A stretch of 43,730 nt of DNA from the NCBI GenBank assembly GCA_947383275.1, contig CANDCW010000016.1, positions 1 through 43,730 of the forward strand, in the 5' to 3' direction. The first letter of the stretch is position 1. The number at the start of each line of letters is the position of its first letter. The translations under genes were made by a program, and so were the position numbers. The DNA is from an uncultured Bacillota bacterium (GTDB lineage Bacteria; Bacillota; Clostridia; Oscillospirales; Oscillospiraceae). Of this stretch, positions 15,167 through 23,328 are shown piece by piece. The notes under the pieces are model-generated. The model worked only from the letters and a program-made list of their open reading frames with translations, searched no databases and had not been told where the DNA came from.

Positions 15167-16867
15167 TTAAAATCCGCCTGCCATGCCCCAGAGCAGCTCC
15201 TGGGGCAGGCGGGCCAAGAACAGGCTTTCCATGTCGGAGGCCCACTGGAGGGTCCGCTTCTGGGTGTCCAGCACCATCTGCTCCAATTCGTCCTCACTCA
15301 TCTGGGTGATGATCTGGAAATCGGTGAGCGCCGTCGTGCTGGGGTGGCAATCCATGTAGTAGTCAAACGCCAGATTGCACACCTCCATCCCCACCACCCG
15401 CAGGGAAGCGTCCTCCAAGCTCAGGGAAAGATAGTCGTCCGTCGTCTGGTAATCGCCGCTTGCCTCCAGCACAAAGATGCTCATGCCAGAGCTGTCCACG
15501 CCCAGCTTCCACTGGAAGTTGTCCGAGTCTTTGCCGGGGTCCAGGGCCAGCTCAGAGGTCGCCCGGGCCAGGGTGGACCTTCCATCGCGGACGCGGACGG
15601 TGGTCTCGTCGGTGTAAGCGCCGCGCTTCAGCCCGTGGTCGCCGGTGGACTTGATCTCCACAGACAGATCCTCGGATGCAATGTCAATGCTGATATCGTC
15701 TACGTACTCCTCATTGCCGCCCAGGCAGATACCCACGGAAAAGCTGCTGCCGTCCACCTGGCCCTCATACTGCACGGCAGATATATAACCTCCGCTGAGG
15801 CAGACCTCCAGCTCTACGTCCCCCAGCTCATCGATGGCGTCCCGGAGGCTGTCGGCCAGCTCGCTGTAGACATCCAGGTCCTCCAGCTCATTCAAAAAAT
15901 CCTCAATCTCATCCCGGGGCATCCCCATGGCCTGGAACATCTCCTCGTAGAGGTCGTAATAATTGATGGCGGACAGGACGGTTTCCAGACTATCCACATA
16001 CTGTTCCAAAGCCTCCTGGGGGATTATGACCTGATAGGCGGCAGTCTTGGTCTCAGTCCCGTTGACAGACAGGGTCTTGGCCCCAGTTTTCTTCACCTTG
16101 GCCTGCTCCCACAGGGCTTTATTGGCCTGCTTGAAGTCCCGCTCCAGCTTCTCCTGATCGAACCGCTCCAGCGCCATATCCACCAGGTCGAAGAGATTGA
16201 AGCTGACATCCTTCATGTCCGTAACGCCCCTGGCCGCCAAGTCAGCGCCCATGGTTTCGGTATTCACGCCGTAATGGGTCTGGCCGGTGAGCTGGGGGGA
16301 GTTGAAATAGAGCTCATCGTCCTCCGCCGCCATCTGGAAGGCGAGCAGTTCATCCTCGCCCCACCAGGCCGACAGCTCCATGCCCATCGTCCGGCCCTTG
16401 CCGTCGTAGTCGGCGCGCATCCCCAGACCCAGGCCGCTGAGGGCGGACAAGTCCATCCCCACCAGAGCGCTGTTAATGCTTTTCAGCTCCAGGCTCATGC
16501 GCTGGCTGACGGTCTGGTCCTTTTGCCACTGGGCGGTGTCGGGCAGTCCCAATTTTTCCTCAGCCGCCTTGTAGGCGGCTGCGCTTTTGACAAAGGCCGC
16601 CTCTACCTGCTTTTTGGAGTTGGAGAACAGCCCGCCCAGCACAAATACCAGCAGGGCCACTACCGCCACAGCGGCTACGGCAATGCCGATCATCAGGCCG
16701 GCCTTTTTCTTGCCGCCGTTGCCCTCGGGCCCCTCCCAGGCGGGCGTCTGAGGGGCGCCCGCCTCCTGGGGCGGCTGTCCGCCTGGGGCTGGCATAGCGG
16801 ACGCGCCGCAGTGGGGGCAGAACCGGGCGTCGTCCCGGAGTTCATTCCCGCAATTTTTACAGACCAT
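15167..16867 (-). CDS. Zinc-ribbon, single-pass membrane protein with large extracytoplasmic domain
   Basis: The 566-residue protein opens with a zinc ribbon (VCKNCGNELRDDARFCPHCG; Cys 3, 6, 17, 20). A Pro/Gly-rich linker, a membrane helix (about 54-79) and a long extracytoplasmic region follow, rich in acidic residues and alternating strands. Zinc-ribbon membrane proteins of this kind are common in clostridia and mostly uncharacterised. Its place between the ATPase and the permeases of an ABC-2 operon (about 21 bp after the ATPase, 6 bp before the first permease) suggests an accessory or substrate-contact role for the exporter. That role is inference; a lipoprotein-like substrate chaperone or an envelope sensor are alternatives. 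Confidence 0.7.
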   Translation of the reverse strand: MVCKNCGNELRDDARFCPHCGASAMPAPGGQPPQEAGAPQTPAWEGPEGNGGKKKAGLMIGIAVAAVAVVALLVFVLGGLFSNSKKQVEAAFVKSAAAYKAAEEKLGLPDTAQWQKDQTVSQRMSLELKSINSALVGMDLSALSGLGLGMRADYDGKGRTMGMELSAWWGEDELLAFQMAAEDDELYFNSPQLTGQTHYGVNTETMGADLAARGVTDMKDVSFNLFDLVDMALERFDQEKLERDFKQANKALWEQAKVKKTGAKTLSVNGTETKTAAYQVIIPQEALEQYVDSLETVLSAINYYDLYEEMFQAMGMPRDEIEDFLNELEDLDVYSELADSLRDAIDELGDVELEVCLSGGYISAVQYEGQVDGSSFSVGICLGGNEEYVDDISIDIASEDLSVEIKSTGDHGLKRGAYTDETTVRVRDGRSTLARATSELALDPGKDSDNFQWKLGVDSSGMSIFVLEASGDYQTTDDYLSLSLEDASLRVVGMEVCNLAFDYYMDCHPSTTALTDFQIITQMSEDELEQMVLDTQKRTLQWASDMESLFLARLPQELLWGMAGGF

Positions 16868-16888
16868 AATGATCCCTCCACTCCAAAT

Positions 16889-17515
16889 TTATAAAACCGC
16901 TTTTCCATCCTCCAGCCGCAGCACCGCCCCGCACAGACGTTCCAGCTCTTCCGGGTGGTGGCTGCACCAGATCAGACTGCCGCCGCCGGCTACATATTCC
17001 TCCAGCCATTCCAGCAGCCGGGGGACGTAGCCCTGGTCCAGGCCGCTGGCAGCCTCGTCCATCAGCAGAATTTTAGGCCGGGACAGCAGGGCCAGGGCGA
17101 TGCTCACCCGTTGGGCCATCCCTCCGGACAGCGCCCGGATAGGCTTTTTCAGCAGGGGCTCCAGCCCCAGCAGGTCCAGAAGGTCTCCCGGCAGCGGCCC
17201 GGACGCCCCGCAGGCGGCCTGCCACAGGGCCAGCTGCTGATATACGGTCAATTCCTGAGCCAGCCCGGGGCTCTGAGGGGCGTAGCCCAGCATCTTCCGC
17301 AGGAACTGCCGGTTCCCCAGGACGGAGCGCCCCCCATAGAGGATATCTCCGCCATCCCCCTTCTCGATTTGGGCAATCAGCCGCAGCAGGGTAGATTTCC
17401 CCGAACCGTTGTGTCCGGCCAGCCCCAGGCACTGTCCCGGCGGCAGGACAAAGCTCACCGGCGAGAGCACCTGACGGCCCTCATAGCTCTTGCACAACCG
17501 CCGTATCTCCAGCAC
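16889..17515 (-). CDS. ABC transporter ATP-binding protein
   Basis: Cytosolic ATPase of the exporter encoded downstream. The 208-residue protein has Walker A GHNGSGKST (about 34-42), a Q-loop (GYAPQSPGL), signature LSGGMAQRVSIALALL, Walker B KILLMDEAASGLD and switch His in IWCSHHPEEL. The double His after the switch strand is slightly unusual. It is short for the family and ends soon after the H-loop, as in CcmA-like ABC-2 ATPases. First gene of a four-gene operon on the minus strand. The upstream region holds only a weak promoter candidate. Confidence 0.9.
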   Translation of the reverse strand: MLEIRRLCKSYEGRQVLSPVSFVLPPGQCLGLAGHNGSGKSTLLRLIAQIEKGDGGDILYGGRSVLGNRQFLRKMLGYAPQSPGLAQELTVYQQLALWQAACGASGPLPGDLLDLLGLEPLLKKPIRALSGGMAQRVSIALALLSRPKILLMDEAASGLDQGYVPRLLEWLEEYVAGGGSLIWCSHHPEELERLCGAVLRLEDGKAVL

Positions 17516-17643
17516 AGCCCCGCCCCCTCTCTATTTTTTCAGTATTACATATTTGGGGCGAAAAATCAAGGGGTGGCAACCGGGAACTTTTGAGGAAGAA
17601 ACAGGAAGTCTTAAGCAAACCTTAATAAAATCCTTATCATTCC

Positions 17644-17679
17644 TTTAGAGCATTTTCTCCGACTGTATGATATGCTCTA
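17644..17679 (+). promoter_or_regulatory. Promoter with inverted repeat upstream of the BceAB-type genes
   Basis: TTTAGA (17644-17649) and TATGAT (17666-17671) with a 16-bp spacer make a reasonable promoter. An inverted repeat TAGAGCAT (17646-17653) / ATGCTCTA (17672-17679) brackets it and could be an operator. No response regulator gene is adjacent. Confidence 0.45.
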
Positions 17680-17708
17680 GTACAGTTCAAGGAAAGGAGC
17701 AGCTCGAT

Positions 17709-18476
17709 ATGGCTGAGATTTTAACGGTAACCGACCTGAAAAAGGTCTATGGAAAGGGCGGGTCGCTGACCCGGGCCCTGGACGGCGTGTCCTTGTCTCT
17801 GGAGGCGGGGGAGTTTGTGGGGGTGATGGGCCCCTCCGGTTCGGGCAAGACCACCCTGCTCAACTGCGTTTCCACCATCGACCGGCCCTCCGCCGGGTCC
17901 ATTGTCATCGACGGGAAGGAGCTCACCCGCCTCAAGGGCAAGGAGCTGGCCAGGTTCCGCCGGGAGCGGCTGGGGTTTATCTTCCAGGACTGCAACCTGC
18001 TGGATACCCTCACCACCTATGAAAACATCGCTCTGTCCCTGTCTATCATTCGCCTGCCCGCCCACAAGATCGACAAGCGGGTGCGGGAGATGGCGGACTT
18101 CCTGGGAATTGCCGACTGCCTGGACAAGTACCCCTATCAGATGTCCGGAGGCCAGCAGCAGCGGTGCGCCGCCGCCCGGGCTATGGTAACCCGTCCGGCC
18201 CTGGTGTTGGCCGACGAGCCCACCGGCGCCCTGGACTCCAAGTCCTCCCAACTGCTGCTGGACCGGCTGGACCAGCTGAACCGGGAGCTGGGGGCCACCA
18301 TCCTCATGGTCACCCACGACGCCTTCACCGCCAGCTGCTGCCGCCGGGTGGTGTTCCTCCGGGACGGGCGGCTGTTCCTAGAGCTCCACCGGGGAGGCGA
18401 CAGCCGGAAAGCGTTTTTCCAAAAGATCATCCAGGTGGTCACCGAGATGGGGGGAGGGATGGCCGATGTTCTCTAA
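17709..18476 (+). CDS. BceA-type ABC transporter ATP-binding protein
   Basis: ATPase of a MacB/BceA-class transporter, typically involved in resistance to or sensing of cell-wall-active peptides. The 255-residue protein has Walker A GPSGSGKT (41-48), Q-loop IFQDCNLLDTLTTYENIALSLS, the last part being typical of BceA/YxdL proteins, signature MSGGQQQR, Walker B LVLADEPTGALD and switch motif MVTHDAFTASCC. ATG 17709 follows AAAGGAG by 10 bp; the frame upstream has no homology. Its last 11 bp overlap the permease gene. Confidence 0.88.
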   Translation: MAEILTVTDLKKVYGKGGSLTRALDGVSLSLEAGEFVGVMGPSGSGKTTLLNCVSTIDRPSAGSIVIDGKELTRLKGKELARFRRERLGFIFQDCNLLDTLTTYENIALSLSIIRLPAHKIDKRVREMADFLGIADCLDKYPYQMSGGQQQRCAAARAMVTRPALVLADEPTGALDSKSSQLLLDRLDQLNRELGATILMVTHDAFTASCCRRVVFLRDGRLFLELHRGGDSRKAFFQKIIQVVTEMGGGMADVL

Positions 18477-20313
18477 GCTGGCTCTGCGCAATGTGCGCCG
18501 GTCCTTTCGGGACTACGGGGTGTATCTGCTCACCCTCACCTTCGGCGTGTGCCTGTTCTACACCTTCAACTCCCTGGACGGCCAGGGGGCCATGCTGTTC
18601 CTGGCCAAAAACGGCAACCCCATCGTGGACTCCATTATGATCTTTATGGACATCTTCTCCGTGGTGGTAGCGGTGGTGCTGGCCTGCCTGATCCTCTATG
18701 CCAACCGCTTTCTCCTCCGGCGGCGGAAGCGGGAGCTGGGGACCTATCTGCTTTTGGGCCTGAGCCAGGGGCAGGTATCCCGGCTGCTCTTCCTGGAGAC
18801 CGGCCTCATCGGCCTGATCTCCCTGGCCGTCGGGCTGGTCCTGGGGGTGGCGGCCAGTTTCGGCATGTCTGCCCTCACCCTGTCCATGTTTGAGATGGAT
18901 GTGTCCGCCATGCTGGCCGTCAACTTCTCCCCCCGGGCAGCGGGGAAAACGACGATCTACTTCGGCGTTATCTTTCTGCTGGTCATGGCCCTCAGCGGGG
19001 TGCAAGTGTCCCGCTCCAAGCTCATCGACCTGATCCACGGGGAGCGGAAAAACGAGATTTTGAAGCCCAGGCCCCTGGGGGTGGCGGTGTTCCAGTTTGT
19101 GCTGGGGGTGGCCTGCATCCTGGCCGCCTACGCCATTTTGCTGTCCTTCGGCATGGCGATGGCCATTGCCATTCTGCCGGTCTGCATCGTCATGCTGTCC
19201 CTGGGCACCGCAGGTACCCTGCTGGTGTTCCGGTCCCTGTCCGGGTTTGTAATGAAGTTTGTCCAGGGCCACCCCGGGCTGTACTTCAAGAACCTGAATG
19301 TCTTTACCCTGCGGCAGTGGATCAGCAAGGTCCACACCACCTATCTGGCTCAGACGGTGGTGTGCATCCTCCTGCTGCTGGCCATCGGCATCACCGCCAG
19401 CTCCCTGGGGCTCAACTCCACCCTCACCGCCATGACCGACCAGGAGGCCCCCTTCGATGTCACTATACAGAATCAGTCCGGGGACACCAAGCTCATCGAC
19501 TTCGACGCGGTCCTCCGGGCGGGGGGCCTTGACCCGGATACCCAACTGGCCTGGAGCTACGACACACTGTTCTACTACAACGACCAGGCGGTCACCGGCA
19601 TCGAGGATGCCAGCGCCGCCATCAAAGTGTCCGACTGTGACGCCCTGCTCACCCGTCAGGGCCTGCCCGCCTACGCCGGTCCCCTTCCCGCCCTGCTGGG
19701 ACAGCAGGAAGATAAGCTGTCCACCGGTAACCTGGGCCTGCGGTGCGTGGTCATCCCGGACGAAATGGCCGGGCAGCTGGAGGTCCGCCGTCAAATTTGG
19801 TCCGCCGACTACGCCGGGGAAAACAAAGGGGAGACGGAAACTCAGCTTATCCAGTTGATTACCCCTCTGCGGGAGCAACTGTCCGTCCGGTCGGAAACCC
19901 GCCTGTCCATCTACGGAGACATGGTGGGCAACAAAATTCTGGCTCTGTTTTTGGGGCTGTACCTGGGCTTTACCTTCCTGCTGGCCGCGGCGGCGGTGCT
20001 GGCCCTCCAGCAGCTGAGCCAGGGGGCCGACAACACCGGCCGGTACGCCATTCTCCGCCGCCTGGGGGCGGAGGAGAAGCAGGTAAAGAAGTCCGCCACC
20101 CAGCAGGTGGCCCTGGCCTTCCTGCTGCCTCTGGCCCTGGCCGTGGTCCACTCCGTTGTGGGGATGAAGGCCGCCAACGACATCATCTCCGCCGTGGGCA
20201 AGGTGGACAGCGCCGCCAGCAGCGCCGTTACCGCCGGGGTGATCCTGGCGGTCTACGGGGGCTACTTCCTGGCCACCGCTCTGGCCTGCCGGAGAATAGC
20301 CAAAAACGCGTAG
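18466..20313 (+). CDS. BceB-type ABC transporter permease (FtsX-like)
   Basis: The 615-residue membrane subunit partners the preceding ATPase. It starts LALRNVRRSFRDYGVYLLTLTFGVCLFYTFNS, the typical BceB/FtsX N-terminus, has about ten membrane segments, and carries a large extracytoplasmic domain between helices 7 and 8 (about residues 330-480), the region that in BceB recognises peptide antibiotics. FLLRRRKRELGTYLLLGLSQGQVSRLL is the FtsX-family cytoplasmic motif. No BceRS-type sensor kinase and regulator pair lies nearby, though such transporters normally signal through one. The substrate cannot be named from sequence. Confidence 0.87.
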   Translation: MFSKLALRNVRRSFRDYGVYLLTLTFGVCLFYTFNSLDGQGAMLFLAKNGNPIVDSIMIFMDIFSVVVAVVLACLILYANRFLLRRRKRELGTYLLLGLSQGQVSRLLFLETGLIGLISLAVGLVLGVAASFGMSALTLSMFEMDVSAMLAVNFSPRAAGKTTIYFGVIFLLVMALSGVQVSRSKLIDLIHGERKNEILKPRPLGVAVFQFVLGVACILAAYAILLSFGMAMAIAILPVCIVMLSLGTAGTLLVFRSLSGFVMKFVQGHPGLYFKNLNVFTLRQWISKVHTTYLAQTVVCILLLLAIGITASSLGLNSTLTAMTDQEAPFDVTIQNQSGDTKLIDFDAVLRAGGLDPDTQLAWSYDTLFYYNDQAVTGIEDASAAIKVSDCDALLTRQGLPAYAGPLPALLGQQEDKLSTGNLGLRCVVIPDEMAGQLEVRRQIWSADYAGENKGETETQLIQLITPLREQLSVRSETRLSIYGDMVGNKILALFLGLYLGFTFLLAAAAVLALQQLSQGADNTGRYAILRRLGAEEKQVKKSATQQVALAFLLPLALAVVHSVVGMKAANDIISAVGKVDSAASSAVTAGVILAVYGGYFLATALACRRIAKNA

Positions 20314-20317
20314 ACGC

Positions 20318-20348
20318 AAAATCCCCGCCCGACAAGGCCGGGGATTTT
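20318..20348 (+). terminator. Rho-independent terminator of the BceAB-type operon
   Basis: A 10-bp stem AAAATCCCCG / CGGGGATTTT, with the loop between, 5 bp after the permease stop and ending in T. Confidence 0.8.
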
Positions 20349-20394
20349 GATAAAAATTCATCCGGAGGGAAGGAAAAAACCGTCAAAAAGCCGC

Positions 20395-20427
20395 TAGTCA
20401 GGCGGGGGCGCTGTGACTATAATAGTC
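20395..20427 (+). promoter_or_regulatory. Promoter of the MATE gene with palindromic -10 region
   Basis: TAGTCA (20395-20400), 17-bp spacer, TATAAT (20418-20423). A 13-bp palindrome GACTATaATAGTC (20415-20427) lies across the -10, suggesting repression by a dimeric regulator. The regulator is not identified. Confidence 0.55.
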
Positions 20428-20454
20428 CAAGATTCTTGGAAGGAAGGTACCACT

Positions 20455-21864
20455 ATGACCAAAGACCTCACCACCGGAAGCCCCTTTCGGCTGATTGTCG
20501 GGTTTGCCCTGCCCACCCTGTTCGGGATGCTGTTTCAACAGCTGTACAACCTGGTGGACACCATGATCGTGGGCAAGCTGCTGGGCGCCGCCGCGCTGGG
20601 GGCTGTGGGCTCCACCGGCTCCATCAATTTCTTTGTGATCGGCTTCTGCATGGGGGTGTGCAACGGCTTTGCCATCCCGGTGGCCCAGCGGATGGGGGCC
20701 AACGAGCCCTCCAAAATGCGCCGTTACGCGGCCAACGCCGCCTGGCTGTCCGTCCTGTTCGCGCTAGCGCTCACCACGGCCACCGGACTGCTGTGCCGGC
20801 GGATCCTTACGGCGATGCTCACCCCGGCGGATATCTTTGAGGACGCTTTCGCCTACATTTTCGTCATCTTCATGGGTATCCCCGCAACCTTCCTATACAA
20901 CCTGCTGGCCGGGATCATCCGTTCCCTGGGGGACAGCAAAACGCCGGTGTACTTTCTGGCCCTGTCCTCGGTGCTGAACATCGCGCTGGATTTCACCCTG
21001 ATTCTGGGCGCCCGGCTGGGGGTGGCGGGGGCGGCTGTCGCAACGGTGGCCTCTCAGGCGGTGTCCGGCCTGGCCTGCCTGCTCTACATGTATAAGAAGT
21101 ACCCCATCCTGCGCATGACAAGTGAGGAGCTGCGGCCCGACCTCCATTCCTGCTGCGTGCTGTGCTCCATGGGTATCCCCATGGGCCTGCAATATTCCAT
21201 TACCGCCATCGGCTCCATTGTGCTCCAGTCCTCAGTGAACGCCCTGGGCAGCCTCTATGTGACGGCCGTGGCGGCAGGGGCCAAGGTGTATCAGCTGCTG
21301 GCCTGCCCCTTTGATGCCATGGGGGCCACCATGGCCACCTACTGCGGCCAGAACGTAGGGGCCTGCAAGCTGGACCGGCTGAGCCGGGGTATCCGCGCCT
21401 GCTCCCTGCTGGGGCTGGGCTACTCTGTCATCGCTTTCTGCGCTATGCTCCGCTTCGCCCCCCAGTGCGCCCTGCTCTTCCTGGATCCCAAGGAGCTGAA
21501 CATGGTCCTGCTCACGGAGCTGACTACCCGGTATATTGTAATCCAGTCCGCCTTTTTCTTCCCCCTGTCCCTGGTGAACATCGTCCGGTTCTCCATCCAG
21601 GGCATGGGCTTCAGCCCCTTCGCCATCCTGGCCGGAGTGCTGGAGATGGCCGCCCGCACCGTTGTGGGCCTGATGCTGGTACCCGCCTTCGGCTACACCG
21701 CAGCCTGCTTTGCCTCCCCTGCCGCCTGGGTGTGCGCCGACCTGTTCCTCATCCCCGCCAGCGCCGCCTGCATCGCCAAGCTGCGCCGGCTCTACCCCAA
21801 CAATCCCAGCGAGGAGACCCCGGCCGTTCAACCTGTCCCGCTGAAAGCGGGAGCCCACCACTGA
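20455..21864 (+). CDS. MATE-family multidrug/organic cation exporter
   Basis: Integral membrane antiporter of 469 residues with about 12 helices. It starts LTTGSPFRLIVGFALPTLFGMLFQQLYNLVDTMIVGKLLG, the strongly conserved DinF/NorM-like N-terminus, and has the second-half counterpart SMGIPMGLQYSITAIGSIVLQSSVNALG. ATG 20455 has AAGGAAGG about 7 bp upstream; the 14 codons before it contain the promoter and are not coding. Monocistronic, with a palindromic promoter and its own terminator. The transported compound is unknown. Confidence 0.92.
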   Translation: MTKDLTTGSPFRLIVGFALPTLFGMLFQQLYNLVDTMIVGKLLGAAALGAVGSTGSINFFVIGFCMGVCNGFAIPVAQRMGANEPSKMRRYAANAAWLSVLFALALTTATGLLCRRILTAMLTPADIFEDAFAYIFVIFMGIPATFLYNLLAGIIRSLGDSKTPVYFLALSSVLNIALDFTLILGARLGVAGAAVATVASQAVSGLACLLYMYKKYPILRMTSEELRPDLHSCCVLCSMGIPMGLQYSITAIGSIVLQSSVNALGSLYVTAVAAGAKVYQLLACPFDAMGATMATYCGQNVGACKLDRLSRGIRACSLLGLGYSVIAFCAMLRFAPQCALLFLDPKELNMVLLTELTTRYIVIQSAFFFPLSLVNIVRFSIQGMGFSPFAILAGVLEMAARTVVGLMLVPAFGYTAACFASPAAWVCADLFLIPASAACIAKLRRLYPNNPSEETPAVQPVPLKAGAHH

Positions 21865-21888
21865 AGCATACCGGAACCTGATCGTAAG

Positions 21889-21919
21889 AAGCGCGCCCCG
21901 GACCACCGGGACGCGCTTT
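21889..21919 (+). terminator. Rho-independent terminator of the MATE gene
   Basis: AAGCGCG...CCGG / CCGG...CGCGCTT stem with a small internal loop, followed by T5. Confidence 0.8.
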
Positions 21920-21950
21920 TTGCCTATACAATATTCCACTCTTCGGGCAT

Positions 21951-21988
21951 AAACCAGCACCCCCGCCCAACGGCGGGGGTGCTGGTTT
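21951..21988 (-). terminator. Long hairpin after rpsR
   Basis: A perfect 17-bp stem (21951-21967 with 21972-21988, loop CAAC) immediately after the rpsR stop. It ends in UUU on the minus strand. Confidence 0.8.
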
Positions 21989-21990
21989 AT

Positions 21991-22236
21991 TCAGTCGGTG
22001 ACGTAGGGCAGCAGGGCGACCTGGCGGGCGCGCTTGATGGCCTCAGTCAGCTGGCGTTGATGCATGGCGCAGGTGCCGGTGGTGCGGCGGGGCAGGATCT
22101 TGGCCCGCTCGGACGTGAACCGGCGCAGCTTGGCGGCGTCCTTGTAGTCGATGCACTCCACCTTGTCGGCGCAGAAAGCGCAGACCTTGCGGCGCTTGCG
22201 GCCGCGCATAGGCTTATTATCGCGTTCCATAGCCAT
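21991..22236 (-). CDS. rpsR: 30S ribosomal protein S18
   Basis: Small-subunit protein that binds with S6. The 81-residue sequence contains RRKVCAFC and the signature FTSERAKILPRRTTGTCAMHQRQLTEAIKRAR. Cysteines at CAFC with later Cys (VECID, GTCAMHQR) indicate the zinc-binding (C+) form. ATG 22236 has GGAGG 8 bp upstream. Third gene of rpsF-ssb-rpsR. The C-terminus ALLPYVTD is typical. Confidence 0.97.
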   Translation of the reverse strand: MAMERDNKPMRGRKRRKVCAFCADKVECIDYKDAAKLRRFTSERAKILPRRTTGTCAMHQRQLTEAIKRARQVALLPYVTD

Positions 22237-22275
22237 GGAATAAACCTCCTTTTTTACGACCTGATGCGGTCAAAG

Positions 22276-22770
22276 TCAAAACGGCAGCTTCTCGTCGTTG
22301 GTGGACAGCTCGTCATACTGGTCGCCGTCCGCAGGGGGAGCGGCGAAGCCGCCAAAGGGATCGGAAGCTCCATAGGAGTCGGAGCGGGGCGCGGGAGCGG
22401 AATAGCTCCCCTGGCCGTAGCTGGGGGAATACCCTCCGTCGCCGTCCCGCTTGGAGTCGCCGAAGTAGACGTTGTCCGCCACGACCTCGGCGCTGGTGCG
22501 CTTGTTGCCCTCCTTGTCGGTCCAGTCGCGCATCTGGAGCCGGCCCTCCACCACGGCCATGCGGCCCTTGGAGAAGTAACGGCTGACAAACTCACCGGTC
22601 TGCCGCCAGGCCACCACATCGATCCAGTCGGTGGCGCGCTCGCCGGTGGTTTTGTCTCTGAAGTCCCGGTCCACAGCCAGGCGGAAGGAGGCCACGGGGA
22701 CCCCCGCCTGAGTGCGCCGGAGCTCCGGGTCACGGGCCAGACGGCCCATGATGACGATATGATTGAGCAT
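22276..22770 (-). CDS. ssb: Single-stranded DNA-binding protein
   Basis: Coats single-stranded DNA in replication and repair. The 164-residue protein has an OB fold at 1-105 (MLNHIVIMGRLARDPELRRTQ, VASFRLAVDR, DWIDVVAWRQTGEFVSRYFSKG), a Gly/Ser/Tyr/Pro-rich disordered linker (108-150) and a C-terminal tip NDEKLPF. The usual tip is DDDIPF or DDDLPF, so the acidic run is shorter here but LPF is kept. It lies between rpsF and rpsR in the standard operon, 12 bp after rpsF. Confidence 0.97.
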   Translation of the reverse strand: MLNHIVIMGRLARDPELRRTQAGVPVASFRLAVDRDFRDKTTGERATDWIDVVAWRQTGEFVSRYFSKGRMAVVEGRLQMRDWTDKEGNKRTSAEVVADNVYFGDSKRDGDGGYSPSYGQGSYSAPAPRSDSYGASDPFGGFAAPPADGDQYDELSTNDEKLPF

Positions 22771-22782
22771 GTCGCAGCCTCC

Positions 22783-23079
22783 TCACTCGTCCTTGCAGAC
22801 GATCATGGAGCGCATCACGCCGTCGGTGATCCGGAAAATACGGTCCAGCTCAGCGGGGACGGCGGCGGCGGCGGTGAAGGTCATCAGCACGTAGTAGCCC
22901 TCCATCAGGTCCTGGATGGGATAGGCCAGCCGGCGCTTGCCCCACTCGTCGATCTCGGACACAGTGCCGTTGCCCTCGACCACGCCCTTGAACCGCTCTA
23001 CCAGCGCCTTGGTCTGTTCTTCGCCCAGATCAGGCTTCAGGATATAGAGCGCCTCGTAGTTCGCATTGATTTTTGCCAT
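22783..23079 (-). CDS. rpsF: 30S ribosomal protein S6
   Basis: Small-subunit protein and partner of S18. The 98-residue sequence shows NYEALYILKPDLGEEQTKALVERF, then WGKRRLAYPIQDLMEGYYVLMTF, the S6 signature. ATG 23079 has AAGGAGG 8 bp upstream; the longer frame starting at 23130 includes leader RNA and is rejected. First gene of the rpsF-ssb-rpsR operon behind a strong promoter. Confidence 0.97.
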   Translation of the reverse strand: MAKINANYEALYILKPDLGEEQTKALVERFKGVVEGNGTVSEIDEWGKRRLAYPIQDLMEGYYVLMTFTAAAAVPAELDRIFRITDGVMRSMIVCKDE

Positions 23080-23104
23080 GTTTTGCACCTCCTTATGGAC
23101 ATAT

Positions 23105-23157
23105 GGCCCCCGGTTGTTCTCCGGGAACAAGGATCGGCTGTCCCACTTCGGGGACAG
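23105..23157 (-). promoter_or_regulatory. Structured leader of rpsF, candidate S6:S18 autoregulatory RNA
   Basis: A hairpin CTGTCCC / GGGACAG (23138-23157) and a second one around CCCGG / CCGGG (23109-23125) lie between promoter and start codon. S6:S18-binding leaders with CCG-containing loops are known upstream of rpsF in many bacteria. The match to that motif here was judged by eye only. Confidence 0.35.
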
Positions 23158-23165
23158 ACTTAATT

Positions 23166-23193
23166 ATTATATAGGAAATTCTTAAAAAGTCAA
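23166..23193 (-). promoter_or_regulatory. Strong sigma-A promoter of rpsF-ssb-rpsR
   Basis: TTGACT (23188-23193) and TATAAT (23166-23171) on the minus strand, 16-bp spacer, in AT-rich DNA. Confidence 0.85.
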
Positions 23194-23226
23194 GGGATTT
23201 TTTGAATCCGGGCGGCAAAAATGAGC

Positions 23227-23255
23227 TTGCATTATCGGGCCGGCTGTGTTTTAAT
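23227..23255 (+). promoter_or_regulatory. Possible promoter of the methyltransferase pair
   Basis: TTGCAT (23227-23232) and TTTAAT (23250-23255) with a 17-bp spacer, 74 bp before the first methyltransferase gene. The -35 is weak. An AT-rich stretch with a CTTTAAAG palindrome lies between the promoter and the gene. Confidence 0.3.
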
Positions 23256-23328
23256 AGGGGGTGATGAGAAATTTTCCTTATTCTATTCTCTTTAAAGAAT
23301 ATTCTATGGATATAGCGGGGGATGACGG

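Noticed and set aside
15143..16894. 583-codon plus-strand frame opposite the zinc-ribbon gene
   Set aside because: No recognisable domain, and antisense to a frame with a zinc ribbon and membrane helix.
18439..20361. 640-codon minus-strand frame opposite the BceB-type permease
   Set aside because: Same antisense artefact; the plus strand has clear FtsX-type motifs and translational coupling.
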